This document shows, piece by piece, positions 17,463 to 26,944 of a DNA stretch of 64,000 bases. Both the position numbers and the translations under genes were made by a program. The DNA is from Mycobacterium sp. GA-2829 (lineage in GTDB: Bacteria; Actinomycetota; Actinomycetes; Mycobacteriales; Mycobacteriaceae). Numbering within the stretch: position 1 is the first letter of the stretch; the number at the start of each line of letters is the position of its first letter. The notes under the pieces were generated by a model. It was not told where the DNA came from. It did no database searches and saw nothing but the letters and a program-made list of their open reading frames with translations. The stretch is taken from the NCBI RefSeq assembly GCF_001499965.1, contig NZ_LQIT01000022.1, positions 23,679-87,678 of the forward strand, in the 5' to 3' direction.

Positions 17463-19133
17463 TTAGAAGGGTGGCGGGTCGTCGCCGTGGTCGAGCGGGT
17501 CTGGTGGTGGATGCTCGGGTTTGGCCGTTGCTTGTTTGGCCGTTGCTTGTCGGGCCGACGCTCGTTGCGCGGCGTTGTGGGCGCGTTCGGCGGCGATACG
17601 CGCGGCGTTGTCAGCGGCGCGAGTGCGTCGTCGTTTGGGCATTTTGGCGATGCGGTCGGTTTCCGGCGGCGGTTGGGCCGGTGGCGGCAACTCGGCGGTG
17701 GTGGTGTCCCAGGCGGGGAAGAACAGGCGGCTGCCGGGCGCGGTGGTGTAGCGCTGTCCGGCTGGGGTGGTCCAGACGATCGTGCCGTCGGGTGATTGTT
17801 CTTCCCGCCAGCCGTGGTCGAAAGTCTTGCCGAGGTGGTGGGTGCGGCATTTGCAGTGCAGATTCGAGGCGTGAGTCGGTCCGTAGGGCCACGGGATGAC
17901 ATGGTCGATATCGCAGCGTTCAGCGGGAACGGTGCAGCCCGGGAAGCGGCAGAACAGGTCACGGGCGCGCACGAAGGCGGCCAGTTTGGCCGACGGCCGG
18001 TAGTGCGGTTCGGGATCCGGGCCGGGCAGCCACAAGGGTTTGATCGTCGCCCCGCCGCGGATCGCCTCGGCCAACGCCGCGATCGGCAAGATCTTCGCCC
18101 CCGGCGACAACGCCACGCCGCAATCCCGCGGGCACGGCTCGGGATTCGGCACGTCCGGCGCGGACTCAGGTCCTTCGTGCGGCTCGGGGTCGCTCTCCAC
18201 CTTCGGCTCAGGGTTCGGCTCTGCCTGCGCCTGCGCCTGCGCCTGCTCCTGCTTCTGCGGCTCGGGATCGGGTTGTTCGTCCGCGTGCGGTTGTTGTTGT
18301 CGGTCTTCGTCGGCGATCAGCTTCTGGGCGGCTGCGATTGCGGCGGGGTCGGCGATGACGGAGACGGTCACCTTCGACTTGGGTGGCGGGGTTGCGGTGC
18401 AGTCGGGGGAGCCGCACCGGCAGGGTAGGTGGTCCTGGCCTTGGATGATGGCGCCCATGGCACACGAGCGCCGCTCGCCCATGGTGCGGGGGTCACCCTT
18501 GCAGATTCCGTTGAGCATCGCGGCGATCCGCGCCGACAACACTGCGGCGTCACAGCCCAGAAGTCGGCCCCATACGGTGACCAGTTCGTCGGGGTCGTCA
18601 TGGGCCCCGATCCGGAAGTCGCGGGTCTTGACGGCGTCTTGGGCTCGGGTGACCGCGTCCGGGTCGAAGCGGGTGATCAGCGCGTCGATGGCCCGCACCA
18701 ACGCCGCATCCGACAGCGACCCCCACCGCAGCGCCTTGTCGGCCAGTGCGGCGTCGAGGAGGGCCAGCGCCTGCCAGTCCTCGACGAGGCGGGTGCGCCA
18801 TGTGATTTCGGAGATCAGCCGGAAGCTGAGCCGGCCCTGTAGATACCGCTCCGCGACCGTGGGCAGCCGGTCGCGCAGCGCGACCGCGATCCGCATCTGC
18901 CCGGAGGCTCGTTTGTGCCCCACGCTCAACACCGCGCCGACCTCCGTGGCCGTCGCCGCCCAGGAGTCATAGGCCCACCGGTCACGCGCTTCGTCGTAGG
19001 TCACCGACATATGCGCCAGCTGGGCGATCGCGGCCATCTTGCGCGCCCCGGCCTCGGCTTCTTCACGCGCGGCCTGCCCGATCGCAGCGATCACCGCGGA
19101 CTCATCCAGCTCCGCGAACACCGTACCGAACAT
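17463..19133 (-). CDS. DUF222 / 13E12-type HNH endonuclease-domain protein
   Basis: The protein has about 556 residues. The N-terminal DUF222 region (1-270) includes SVGHKRASGQMRIAVALRDRLP and AERYLQGRLSFRLISEITWRT. A low-complexity Pro/Glu/Gln-rich linker (about 320-385, with QAQAQAQAEP) follows, then a C-terminal HNH nuclease domain: CRFPGC, CDIDHVIPWPYGPTHASNL, CKCRTHH. The M. tuberculosis relatives are the 13E12 repeat family, multicopy and linked to mobile DNA. The ATG at 19133 gives the usual MF start; 41 codons of open frame upstream are not family-like. It sits between canA and cysD, which are adjacent in M. tuberculosis, so it looks like an insertion. Confidence 0.88.
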   Translation of the reverse strand: MFGTVFAELDESAVIAAIGQAAREEAEAGARKMAAIAQLAHMSVTYDEARDRWAYDSWAATATEVGAVLSVGHKRASGQMRIAVALRDRLPTVAERYLQGRLSFRLISEITWRTRLVEDWQALALLDAALADKALRWGSLSDAALVRAIDALITRFDPDAVTRAQDAVKTRDFRIGAHDDPDELVTVWGRLLGCDAAVLSARIAAMLNGICKGDPRTMGERRSCAMGAIIQGQDHLPCRCGSPDCTATPPPKSKVTVSVIADPAAIAAAQKLIADEDRQQQPHADEQPDPEPQKQEQAQAQAQAEPNPEPKVESDPEPHEGPESAPDVPNPEPCPRDCGVALSPGAKILPIAALAEAIRGGATIKPLWLPGPDPEPHYRPSAKLAAFVRARDLFCRFPGCTVPAERCDIDHVIPWPYGPTHASNLHCKCRTHHLGKTFDHGWREEQSPDGTIVWTTPAGQRYTTAPGSRLFFPAWDTTTAELPPPAQPPPETDRIAKMPKRRRTRAADNAARIAAERAHNAAQRASARQATAKQATAKPEHPPPDPLDHGDDPPPF

Positions 19134-19212
19134 ACGTGCGACTTTACCGAGGCCCACTGACAAGCCGATGAACCGATGGACGCTGGATCGCCTTGACACC
19201 GGTCTGATCACG

Positions 19213-19239
19213 CCGGTAATTTCCGGTAATCTGCGTAAT
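19213..19239 (+). promoter_or_regulatory. tandem GGTAAT-type repeats upstream of cysD
   Basis: CCGGTAAT at 19213-19220 and 19223-19230 and a third GTAAT at 19235-19239, spaced 10 and 9 bp, in the 139-bp region between the divergent HNH gene and cysD. They start about 60 bp before the cysD ATG. This is a candidate operator for a sulfur-responsive regulator; no known motif was recognised. Confidence 0.35.
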
Positions 19240-19272
19240 CTGGCAAGATCGACCAACTTAAAGAGGTAAGCG

Positions 19273-20202
19273 ATGACAGCCGCTCAGGTCGCCGCACCGG
19301 AGCCGGGCCAGTACGAGCTGAGCCATCTGCGCTCGCTGGAGGCCGAGGCCATCCACATCATCCGCGAGGTCGCCGCCGAGTTCGAACGCCCGGTGCTGCT
19401 GTTCTCCGGCGGTAAGGACTCGATCGTCATGCTGCACCTGGCGATCAAAGCCTTCGCCCCGGCGCGGCTGCCGTTCCCGGTCATGCACGTCGACACTGGC
19501 CACAACTTCGACGAGGTCATCGAAACCCGCGACCGGCTGGTCGCCGAGAACGGCGTCCGCCTCGTCATCGCCTCGGTGCAGGAAGACATCGACGCAGGCC
19601 GCGTGGTCGACAACGGCCCGTCGCGCAACCCGCTGCAGACCGTCACTCTGCTGCGCGCCATTCGGGAGAACCGCTTCGACGCGGCCTTCGGCGGAGCGCG
19701 CCGCGACGAGGAGAAGGCCCGCGCCAAGGAGCGGGTGTTCAGCTTCCGCGACGAGTTCGGGCAGTGGGATCCGAAGGCGCAGCGGCCGGAGCTGTGGAAC
19801 ATCTACAACGGCCGCCACCGCAAGGGTGAGCACATCCGGGTGTTCCCGCTGTCCAACTGGACCGAGTACGACATCTGGGCCTACATCGGCGCCGAGGGCA
19901 TCACGCTGCCCGCCATCTACTACGCGCACACCCGCCCGGTGTTCCAGCGCGACGGCATGCTGCTCGCGGTGCATCCGTTCATGGCGCCGCGCGACGGGGA
20001 AGAGGTCTTCGAGACCAGCGTGCGGTTCCGCACCGTCGGCGACGTCACCTGCACCGGCTGCGTCGAATCGACCGCGTCGACCGTCGACGAGATCATCGCC
20101 GAGACCGCGGTGTCGCGGCTGACCGAACGCGGCGCGACCCGCGCCGACGACCGCATCTCCGAGGCGGGGATGGAAGACCGTAAGCGCGAGGGGTACTTCT
20201 GA
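19273..20202 (+). CDS. cysD: sulfate adenylyltransferase subunit 2
   Basis: The 309-residue catalytic subunit of ATP sulfurylase forms adenosine phosphosulfate (APS) from ATP and sulfate, together with the CysN GTPase. The PP-loop LLFSGGKDSIVMLHLA lies near residue 44. The family segments FGGARRDEEKARAKER and FPLSNWTEYDIW and the C-terminal KREGYF are present. AGAGG at about 19260-19265 supports the ATG. It heads the cysD-cysNC-cysQ run, with one base between its stop and the cysNC ATG. Confidence 0.96.
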   Translation: MTAAQVAAPEPGQYELSHLRSLEAEAIHIIREVAAEFERPVLLFSGGKDSIVMLHLAIKAFAPARLPFPVMHVDTGHNFDEVIETRDRLVAENGVRLVIASVQEDIDAGRVVDNGPSRNPLQTVTLLRAIRENRFDAAFGGARRDEEKARAKERVFSFRDEFGQWDPKAQRPELWNIYNGRHRKGEHIRVFPLSNWTEYDIWAYIGAEGITLPAIYYAHTRPVFQRDGMLLAVHPFMAPRDGEEVFETSVRFRTVGDVTCTGCVESTASTVDEIIAETAVSRLTERGATRADDRISEAGMEDRKREGYF

Positions 20203-20203
20203 C

Positions 20204-22054
20204 ATGACGACGCTTCTGCGCATCGCCACCGCCGGATCGGTCGACGACGGCAAGTCCACCCTGATCGGCCGGCTGCTGTACGACAGCAAGGCCGTGATGG
20301 AGGATCAGCTTGCCGCCGTCGAGCGCACCTCCAAGGAACGCGGGAACGACTACACCGACCTCGCCCTGGTCACCGACGGGCTGCGCTCCGAGCGCGAACA
20401 GGGCATCACGATCGACGTCGCCTACCGCTACTTCGCCACGGCAAAGCGGAAATTCATCATCGCCGACACCCCGGGCCACATCCAGTACACCCGCAACATG
20501 GTGACCGGCACGTCGACCGCACAGCTGGCGATCGTGCTCGTCGACGCCCGCCACGGATTGCTCGAACAGTCCCGGCGCCACGCGTTCCTGGCGTCGTTGC
20601 TCGGTGTCCAGCACATCGTGCTGGCGGTCAACAAGATGGACCTGATCGACTGGAATCAGGAGAAGTTCAACGACATTCGCGACGAGTTCCACGCGTTCGC
20701 CGCACGCCTGGACATCCACGACGTCACCACGATCCCGATGTCGGCGCTGCAGGGCGACAACGTCGTCACGAAATCCGACAAGACCCCGTGGTACGACGGA
20801 CCCGCGCTCCTGAGCCACCTCGAAGAGGTCTACATCGCCGGTGACCGCAACCTGACCGACGTCCGGTTCCCGGTGCAGTACGTGATCCGGCCGCAGACCC
20901 GCGACCACGCCGACCACCGCAGCTACGCCGGTACCGTCGCCAGTGGCGTGATGCGGGTCGGGGACGAGATCGTCGTGCTGCCCAGCGGCAAGACCAGCAG
21001 CATCACCGCGATCGACTCGCCGACCGGTCCGGTCACCGAGGCGTTCCCGCCGATGGCGGTGTCGGTCAGCCTCGCCGACGACATCGACATCTCCCGCGGC
21101 GATGTGATCGCCCGGGTGAGCAACCAGCCGCACGTGAGCAACGAGTTCGACGCGACGGTGTGCTGGATGGCCGACGCCAGTGCGCTCGAACCCGGCCGCG
21201 AGTACCTCATCAAGCACACCACCCGGGTGACCCGCGTGCGGGTGGCGGCGCTGGACTACCGCCTCGACGTCAACACGCTGCACCGCGACAAGTCGGCCAC
21301 CGCGCTCAAACTCAACGAGCTCGGGCGCGTCACGCTGCGCACCCAGCAGCCGCTGCTGCTCGACGAGTACTCGCGCAACGCCGCGACCGGGTCGTTCATC
21401 CTCATCGACCCCGACACCAACGGCACCGTCGCCGCGGGCATGGTCCGCGACACCACGCCGGTGGCCAACCGCAGCGCCACCCCGAACACGGTGCGCCATC
21501 AGTCGCTGGTCAGCGCCCAGGACCGCCTGTCGAAGGGCCGCACCGTGTGGTTCACCGGCCTGTCCGGGTCGGGCAAGTCGTCGGTGGCGATGCGCGTCGA
21601 ACAGAAGCTGCTCGAACGCGGTTGTCCGGCATACGTTCTCGACGGGGACAACCTGCGGCACGGGCTCAACGCCGACCTCGGCTTCTCGATGGCCGACCGG
21701 GCCGAGAACCTGCGGCGCCTGGCCCACATCGCGACGCTGATGGCCGATTCCGGGATGACCGTGCTGGTGCCTGCGATCAGCCCGCTGGTCGAACACCGCG
21801 AACTGGCTCGCGCCGTGCACACCGACCAGGGCTACGACTTCTTCGAGGTGTTCTGCGACACCCCGCTGGAGGACTGCGAACGGCGGGATCCCAAGGGCCT
21901 CTACGCCAAGGCCCGCGCGGGGGAGATCACCCACTTCACCGGTATCGACAGCCCGTACCAGCGGCCGAAGAACCCGGACCTGCGGCTCACGCCCGATCGA
22001 GACGTCGACGCACTGGCTCAGCAGGTCATCGACATGCTCGACGGCGCCCGGTGA
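20204..22054 (+). CDS. cysNC: bifunctional sulfate adenylyltransferase subunit 1 / APS kinase
   Basis: The protein has 616 residues in two parts. Residues 1-430 are a CysN GTPase related to EF-Tu (GSVDDGKST, switch II DTPGHIQYTRNM, NKMD) that drives APS synthesis with CysD. Residues 440-616 are APS kinase (Walker A GLSGSGKSS, then DGDNLRHGLN), which makes PAPS, the donor for reduction and sulfation. The fusion is the usual mycobacterial arrangement. The stop overlaps the next gene's GTG start by four bases. Confidence 0.96.
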   Translation: MTTLLRIATAGSVDDGKSTLIGRLLYDSKAVMEDQLAAVERTSKERGNDYTDLALVTDGLRSEREQGITIDVAYRYFATAKRKFIIADTPGHIQYTRNMVTGTSTAQLAIVLVDARHGLLEQSRRHAFLASLLGVQHIVLAVNKMDLIDWNQEKFNDIRDEFHAFAARLDIHDVTTIPMSALQGDNVVTKSDKTPWYDGPALLSHLEEVYIAGDRNLTDVRFPVQYVIRPQTRDHADHRSYAGTVASGVMRVGDEIVVLPSGKTSSITAIDSPTGPVTEAFPPMAVSVSLADDIDISRGDVIARVSNQPHVSNEFDATVCWMADASALEPGREYLIKHTTRVTRVRVAALDYRLDVNTLHRDKSATALKLNELGRVTLRTQQPLLLDEYSRNAATGSFILIDPDTNGTVAAGMVRDTTPVANRSATPNTVRHQSLVSAQDRLSKGRTVWFTGLSGSGKSSVAMRVEQKLLERGCPAYVLDGDNLRHGLNADLGFSMADRAENLRRLAHIATLMADSGMTVLVPAISPLVEHRELARAVHTDQGYDFFEVFCDTPLEDCERRDPKGLYAKARAGEITHFTGIDSPYQRPKNPDLRLTPDRDVDALAQQVIDMLDGAR

Positions 22055-22779
22055 ACGACCACGAACTGGCCGCCCGGTTGGCCACCCGCGCCGGTGATCT
22101 GCTGCTCGACGTGCGCGCGGAGTTCGCCGGCGCGACCGTCGAGGAACGAAAAGCCGCGGGCGACAAGCGGTCCCACGACTTCTTGATGGCCGAGCTCACC
22201 GAGCAGCGCCCCGGCGACGCCGTGCTGTCCGAAGAGGGCGCCGACGACCCCGTCCGGCTGCGGTCTGAGCGGGTGTGGATCGTCGACCCGCTCGACGGCA
22301 CCCGCGAGTTCTCCGAACTCGGCCGCGAGGACTGGGCGGTGCACGTGGCGCTGTGGCAGTCCGGTGAACTGGTCGCCGGCGCCGTCGCCCTGCCCGCGCA
22401 GAACACCACGCTCGCCACCCCCGAGGTGGCGCTGCCCCGCCCGCACGACGGGCCGCCGCGGATCGTGGTGTCGCGCACCAGGCCGCCGGCGATCGCGCTC
22501 GCGGTGCGCGACGCCCTCGGCGGCACGCTGGTCGAAATGGGTTCCGCGGGAGCGAAAGTCGCATCCGTCATGCAGGGCTTGTCGGATGTGTACGTGCACG
22601 CAGGCGGGCAGTACGAGTGGGACTCGGCCGCACCGGTGGCCGTCGCACGCGTCGCCGGCTTGCACACCTCACGCATCGACGGCTCCCCGCTGGTCTACAA
22701 CCGCGAGGACCCGAGGCTGCCCGATCTGGTGGTGTGCCGGCCGGAACTGGCCGAGGCGGTACTCGCGGTGACCCGCTGA
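22051..22779 (+). CDS. cysQ: 3'(2'),5'-bisphosphate nucleotidase CysQ
   Basis: The 242-residue inositol-monophosphatase-fold enzyme carries the metal-binding motifs SEEGADD, WIVDPLDGTREF and, near the C-terminus, YEWDSAAPVAVA. CysQ removes PAP, the by-product of PAPS use, and can also lower PAPS. Start GTG at 22051 overlaps the cysNC stop (GTGA). In M. tuberculosis the CysQ gene (Rv2131c) lies elsewhere, so its coupling here to PAPS synthesis is notable. Confidence 0.9.
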   Translation: MNDHELAARLATRAGDLLLDVRAEFAGATVEERKAAGDKRSHDFLMAELTEQRPGDAVLSEEGADDPVRLRSERVWIVDPLDGTREFSELGREDWAVHVALWQSGELVAGAVALPAQNTTLATPEVALPRPHDGPPRIVVSRTRPPAIALAVRDALGGTLVEMGSAGAKVASVMQGLSDVYVHAGGQYEWDSAAPVAVARVAGLHTSRIDGSPLVYNREDPRLPDLVVCRPELAEAVLAVTR

Positions 22780-22793
22780 GTAGGCTCACACTC

Positions 22794-23393
22794 GTGGCGA
22801 ATCCAACTCTGCGTGTCCTGGCCGACCTGCCGCAGCAGCCGGTCAACCTGTCCCAGTCGACGCTGGTGCTCATCGACTGCCAGAACACCTACACCCGCGG
22901 CGTGATGGAACTCGAAGGCGTGCAGGCCGCGCTCGAGGAGGCGGCCTCGCTGCTCGACCGGGCCCGCACCGCGGGCATCCCGGTCATCCACATCCAGCAC
23001 TCCGACGGCCCGGATTCGCTCTACGACATCGAGGGGGAGAGCGGTGCGATCGTGCCGCTGGTCGCCCCGCGCGAGGGTGAGCCCGTCATCGTCAAGAACT
23101 ATCCGAACTCGTTCGTCCAGACCGACCTCGACGACCAGCTCAAGGTCGTCGGCGCCTCGAATCTGGTGCTGGCCGGCTTCATGACGCACATGTGCGTGAA
23201 CTCGACCGCGCGCGGCGCGTTCAACCTCGGCTACGCGCCGACCGTCGTCGCCGCCGCGACCGCGACGCGCGCGCTGCCCGGGCTGGGCAGCGACGACACC
23301 GTGCCCGCGGCGGCGCTGCAGACGGCGAGCCTCGCCGCGTTGGCCGATCTGTTCGCGGTGGTGGTCCCCAGCGCGCAGGACATCCCCGACTGA
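22794..23393 (+). CDS. isochorismatase-family cysteine hydrolase
   Basis: The 199-residue protein shows the family's catalytic pattern: an Asp early in the chain (VLIDCQN), a central Lys (VIVKNYPNSF) and the nucleophile Cys in GFMTHMCVNSTARGA with a preceding cis-peptide-type motif. Relatives hydrolyse amides such as nicotinamide or related small molecules; the substrate cannot be told. It begins 14 bp after cysQ with a GTG start and may be the last gene of the sulfate operon. Confidence 0.88.
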   Translation: MANPTLRVLADLPQQPVNLSQSTLVLIDCQNTYTRGVMELEGVQAALEEAASLLDRARTAGIPVIHIQHSDGPDSLYDIEGESGAIVPLVAPREGEPVIVKNYPNSFVQTDLDDQLKVVGASNLVLAGFMTHMCVNSTARGAFNLGYAPTVVAAATATRALPGLGSDDTVPAAALQTASLAALADLFAVVVPSAQDIPD

Positions 23394-23465
23394 AGCTGGA
23401 TTGTCGGACTCCTCAACGCGGCTCCTCCGTCGCCGCTTGATCGTCGTCCGACTAGCCTGGCCATC

Positions 23466-23954
23466 ATGCGGATGTCGGCCAAGGCGGAGTACGCCGTCCG
23501 GGCCATGGTGCAACTGGCCACGGTCGACGACGGTGTGCTCGTCAAGACCGACGATCTGGCTAAGGCGCAAGGCATTCCGGCGCAGTTCCTCGTCGACATC
23601 CTGTCCGACCTGCGCACTGACCGCCTGGTGCGCAGCCAGCGCGGCCGCGACGGCGGCTACGAACTGGCGCGTCCCGCGGCCGACATCAGCATCGCCGACG
23701 TCCTGCGGTGCATCGACGGGCCGCTGGCCAGTGTCCGCGACATCGGGCTCGGTGACCTGCCGTACGCCGGTCCGACCGCCGCCCTGACCGACGTGTGGCG
23801 CGCGCTGCGGGCCAGCATGCGCTCGGTGCTCGAACAGACCAGCCTGGCCGACGTGGCCGCGGGTGCGCTTCCCCAGCACGTGGCGTCGATGGCCGGTGAC
23901 TACCTCGAGCAGGAGCGCAAGCGAGGTCACCGCACCCGCGTGGAGTCACGGTGA
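23466..23954 (+). CDS. Rrf2-family transcriptional regulator (Rv1287-like)
   Basis: The 162-residue winged-helix protein starts [18 protein letters not shown], as Rrf2 regulators do, with the wing [16 protein letters not shown]. The three-cysteine cluster used by IscR/NsrR to hold an Fe-S cluster is missing; only one Cys (LRCIDGPL) is present. A cluster-independent signal is therefore likely. TAGCCT at 23453-23458 is seven bases before the ATG, so a leaderless transcript is possible. The thrE start overlaps its stop. In M. tuberculosis Rv1287 follows cysN. Confidence 0.9.
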   Translation: MRMSAKAEYAVRAMVQLATVDDGVLVKTDDLAKAQGIPAQFLVDILSDLRTDRLVRSQRGRDGGYELARPAADISIADVLRCIDGPLASVRDIGLGDLPYAGPTAALTDVWRALRASMRSVLEQTSLADVAAGALPQHVASMAGDYLEQERKRGHRTRVESR

Positions 23955-25540
23955 CCGCTGAACGCTCCGACGGCACGGCCCGGCGCCGCCGTGCCCTGAA
24001 TTTGTACCTGCGCGGCCGCCGCGACCCCCCGTCGGGAGCCGGGCAGCGCAGGCGTGTCTCCGGTGGGCTCGACGACCGGCACACCCGCAAGGTCCTCGAC
24101 CTGACGATCCGCCTCGCCGAGGTGATGCTGTCCTCCGGGTCGGGCACCGCCGACGTCGTCGCCACCGCACAGGACGTCGCGCAGGCCTATCAGCTCACCG
24201 ACTGCGTCGTCGACGTCTTCGTCACCACGATCTTCGTCTCGGCGCTGCCGACCGCCGACAGCCCACCCGTCACCATCGTGCGGGCGGTGCACGCGCGGTC
24301 GACCGACTACTCGCGGCTGGCCGAACTCGACGAACTGGTGCGGCGCATCACCTCGGGCGGCGTGTCCGTCGACGAAGCCCACGACGCGATGGACGAGCTG
24401 AGCGAGCGGCCGCACCCGTACCCCCGCTGGGTGGCCACCGCCGGCTGGGCCGGCTTCGCGCTCGGCATCGCGATGCTGCTCGGCGGCAGCTGGCTGACGT
24501 GGATCATCGCCGCCGTGTCATCGGCGCTGATCGATCGCGTCGGCCGGATCCTCAACCGGAGAGGCACCCCGTTCTTCTTCCAGCAGGTCGCCGGCGCCTT
24601 CATCGCGACGATGATCGCGGTCGGGGCCTATCTGTACTTCGGTCTCGGACCGACCGCGCTGGTCGCCACCGGGATCGTGATGCTGTTGGCCGGGATGACC
24701 CTCGTCGGCTCCGTGCAGGACGCGCTGACCGGGTACATGGTCACCGCCGTCGCGCGGCTCGGGGACGTGCTGTTCCTCACCCTGGGCATCGTCGTCGGCA
24801 TCGTGGCCGCTCTCCAGGTGGCAGCCCTGGCCGGTATCCAGATCGAGCTCCACGTCGACGCCACCGAGTCGTTCGTGATGCCGAACCGACCGGTCACGAT
24901 CGCGCTCGCGGTGCTGGGGGCGGGCCTGGCCGGGGCCTGTCTGACCATCGCCAGCTATGCCCGGTGGCGTTCGGTGCTGACCGCGGCGGTCGCCGCGGCA
25001 TCGGCCGAACTGCTGATCATCGGCCTGGCTGCCGGTGGGGTGGGCGGTGTCGTCGCCACCGGCACCGCCGCGGTCGGGGTCGGTTTGCTCGCCACGCTGA
25101 TCTCGATTCGTAGGCAGGCGCCTGCCCTGGTCACCGCGACCGCGGGCATCACCCCGATGCTGCCCGGTCTGGCAGTCTTCCGCGCGGTGTTCCTGTTCGC
25201 CGTCGACAAGAACGTTCCCGCCGGGATCGCGCAGGCTCTGGGCGCGGCCGCGATCGCGCTGGCGATCGGCGCGGGTGTGGTGATGGGTGAGCTGCTCGGC
25301 TCGCCGCTGCGTTACCGCGCGGGCCGTCTCGGTGCTTTCCTGCGGGTGGAAGGGCCGCCCGGACTTCGCCGCGCGGTGGGCAATGTGGTTGCCCTGCGGC
25401 CCTCGGCCGATCAGCAGCAGGGGCGCACCCCGCACCGTCGTTCGTTGAGCGTCGCGCTCGAACCGGAGTCCGCCGGTACCACCGACGAGGACACCGGTGA
25501 CGTTTCGGGCCCCCCGAGTGGGGAACAGCCGGAGCGGTAA
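23951..25540 (+). CDS. thrE: threonine/serine exporter family membrane protein (Rv3737-like)
   Basis: The 529-residue protein combines both ThrE domains. A soluble N-terminal part (about 45-150, with [10 protein letters not shown] and [14 protein letters not shown]) is followed by about ten membrane helices between residues 155 and 455 and a polar C-terminal tail. The family exports small amino acids such as threonine and serine. The GTG start overlaps the Rrf2 gene stop in GTGA, so the two are translationally coupled. That suggests regulation by, or shared function with, this regulator. Confidence 0.87.
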   Translation: MTAERSDGTARRRRALNLYLRGRRDPPSGAGQRRRVSGGLDDRHTRKVLDLTIRLAEVMLSSGSGTADVVATAQDVAQAYQLTDCVVDVFVTTIFVSALPTADSPPVTIVRAVHARSTDYSRLAELDELVRRITSGGVSVDEAHDAMDELSERPHPYPRWVATAGWAGFALGIAMLLGGSWLTWIIAAVSSALIDRVGRILNRRGTPFFFQQVAGAFIATMIAVGAYLYFGLGPTALVATGIVMLLAGMTLVGSVQDALTGYMVTAVARLGDVLFLTLGIVVGIVAALQVAALAGIQIELHVDATESFVMPNRPVTIALAVLGAGLAGACLTIASYARWRSVLTAAVAAASAELLIIGLAAGGVGGVVATGTAAVGVGLLATLISIRRQAPALVTATAGITPMLPGLAVFRAVFLFAVDKNVPAGIAQALGAAAIALAIGAGVVMGELLGSPLRYRAGRLGAFLRVEGPPGLRRAVGNVVALRPSADQQQGRTPHRRSLSVALEPESAGTTDEDTGDVSGPPSGEQPER

Positions 25541-25570
25541 CGTCGGGCGGCGACTACGAGGAGGAATCAG

Positions 25571-26944
25571 TTGAACTCCGAAGAAGCTCGACAACCCGCC
25601 CCCGAACGGGAAGCCAGCCCGGCGGTTCTGAAGAAGGCGATCACCGCCTCGGCCATCGGCAACGCCACCGAGTGGTTCGACTACGGCATCTACGCCTACG
25701 GCGTGAGCTACATCTCCGCGGCGATCTTCCCCGGCGACGCGGCCAACGCGACGCTGCTGGCGCTGATGACGTTCGCGGTCTCGTTCCTGGTCCGCCCGCT
25801 CGGCGGATTCGTCTGGGGCCCGCTCGGCGACCGGCTCGGCCGCAAGCGGGTGCTGGCCATCACGATCGTCCTGATGGCCGGTGCGACGTTCTGCGTCGGC
25901 CTGGTTCCCAGCTACGCCACGATCGGGATGTGGGCACCGTTCCTGCTGGTGCTCCTGCGCATGGTCCAGGGCTTCTCGACCGGCGGTGAGTACGGCGGCG
26001 CCGCGACGTTCATGGCCGAGTACGCCCCGAGCCGTCGCCGCGGTCTGCTCGGCAGTTTCCTGGAGTTCGGGACCCTCGGTGGATTCTCGTGCGGCGCCCT
26101 GCTCATGCTCGGCTGCTCGCTGGTGCTGACCGACGACCAGATGCACAGCTGGGGTTGGCGGTTGCCGTTCCTGGTCGCCGCACCGCTCGGCCTGATCGGG
26201 CTGTACCTGCGGAGCCGGCTCGAGGACACGCCCGTGTTCCGGGAGCTGGAGGAGGAGGGCGCCACCGAGCAGGAGACCTCGACCCAGTTCCGCGACCTGC
26301 TCGCGCGTTACTGGCGGCCGATCCTGCAGCTCGGCGGTCTGGTCGTCGCGCTGAACGTGGTGAACTACACGCTGCTGACCTACATGCCCACGTATCTGGA
26401 GACGCAGATCGGGTTGAGCGCGGATCAATCGCTGATCGTGCCCGTGATCGGGATGTTGTCGATGATGGTGTTCGTCCCGTTCGCGGGGCTGCTCAGCGAC
26501 CGGGTGGGACGCAAACCGATGTGGTGGTTCTCGCTGATCGGTCTGTTCGTGGCAGGGGTGCCGATGTTCCTGCTGATGGGCACCAACATGGCGGGCGCGG
26601 TGATCGGGTTCGCGGTGCTCGGACTGCTGTATGTGCCTCAGCTGGCGACGATCTCGGCGACCTTCCCGGCGATGTTCCCCACCCACGTGCGCTATGCCGG
26701 GTTCGCGATCGCCTACAACGTGTCGACGTCGCTGTTCGGCGGCACCGCCCCGGCCGTCAACGACTGGCTGACCTCGAGCACCGGCGACATGCTGTTCCCC
26801 GCCTACTACATGATGGGCGCGTGCGTGATCGGGGCGATCGCGCTGCTGAAGGTGCCCGAGACCGCGCGGTGCCCCATCGGCGGCACGGTCACGCCAGGCA
26901 CCGAGGAGGCGCCCGATCCGGTGCCCTACGAGAAGGTGTCCTAG
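25571..26944 (+). CDS. MFS permease of the ProP/KgtP type
   Basis: The 457-residue transporter has 12 predicted helices. The MFS signature GPLGDRLGRKRVL falls in the loop between helices 2 and 3, with the repeat LLSDRVGRKPM in the second half. ATEWFDYGIYAYG near the start is typical of the metabolite:H+ symporter branch that includes proline/betaine ProP. Its substrate is unknown. A TTG start is favoured by the strong AGGAGG at 25559-25564, six bases upstream. Its stop shares the palindrome CTAG with the convergent VOC gene. Confidence 0.9.
   Translation: MNSEEARQPAPEREASPAVLKKAITASAIGNATEWFDYGIYAYGVSYISAAIFPGDAANATLLALMTFAVSFLVRPLGGFVWGPLGDRLGRKRVLAITIVLMAGATFCVGLVPSYATIGMWAPFLLVLLRMVQGFSTGGEYGGAATFMAEYAPSRRRGLLGSFLEFGTLGGFSCGALLMLGCSLVLTDDQMHSWGWRLPFLVAAPLGLIGLYLRSRLEDTPVFRELEEEGATEQETSTQFRDLLARYWRPILQLGGLVVALNVVNYTLLTYMPTYLETQIGLSADQSLIVPVIGMLSMMVFVPFAGLLSDRVGRKPMWWFSLIGLFVAGVPMFLLMGTNMAGAVIGFAVLGLLYVPQLATISATFPAMFPTHVRYAGFAIAYNVSTSLFGGTAPAVNDWLTSSTGDMLFPAYYMMGACVIGAIALLKVPETARCPIGGTVTPGTEEAPDPVPYEKVS

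Noticed and set aside
16883..17962. 359-codon minus-strand open frame over canA
   Set aside because: canA on the plus strand has intact zinc-site motifs; the antisense frame has no recognisable feature and overlaps the HNH gene end.
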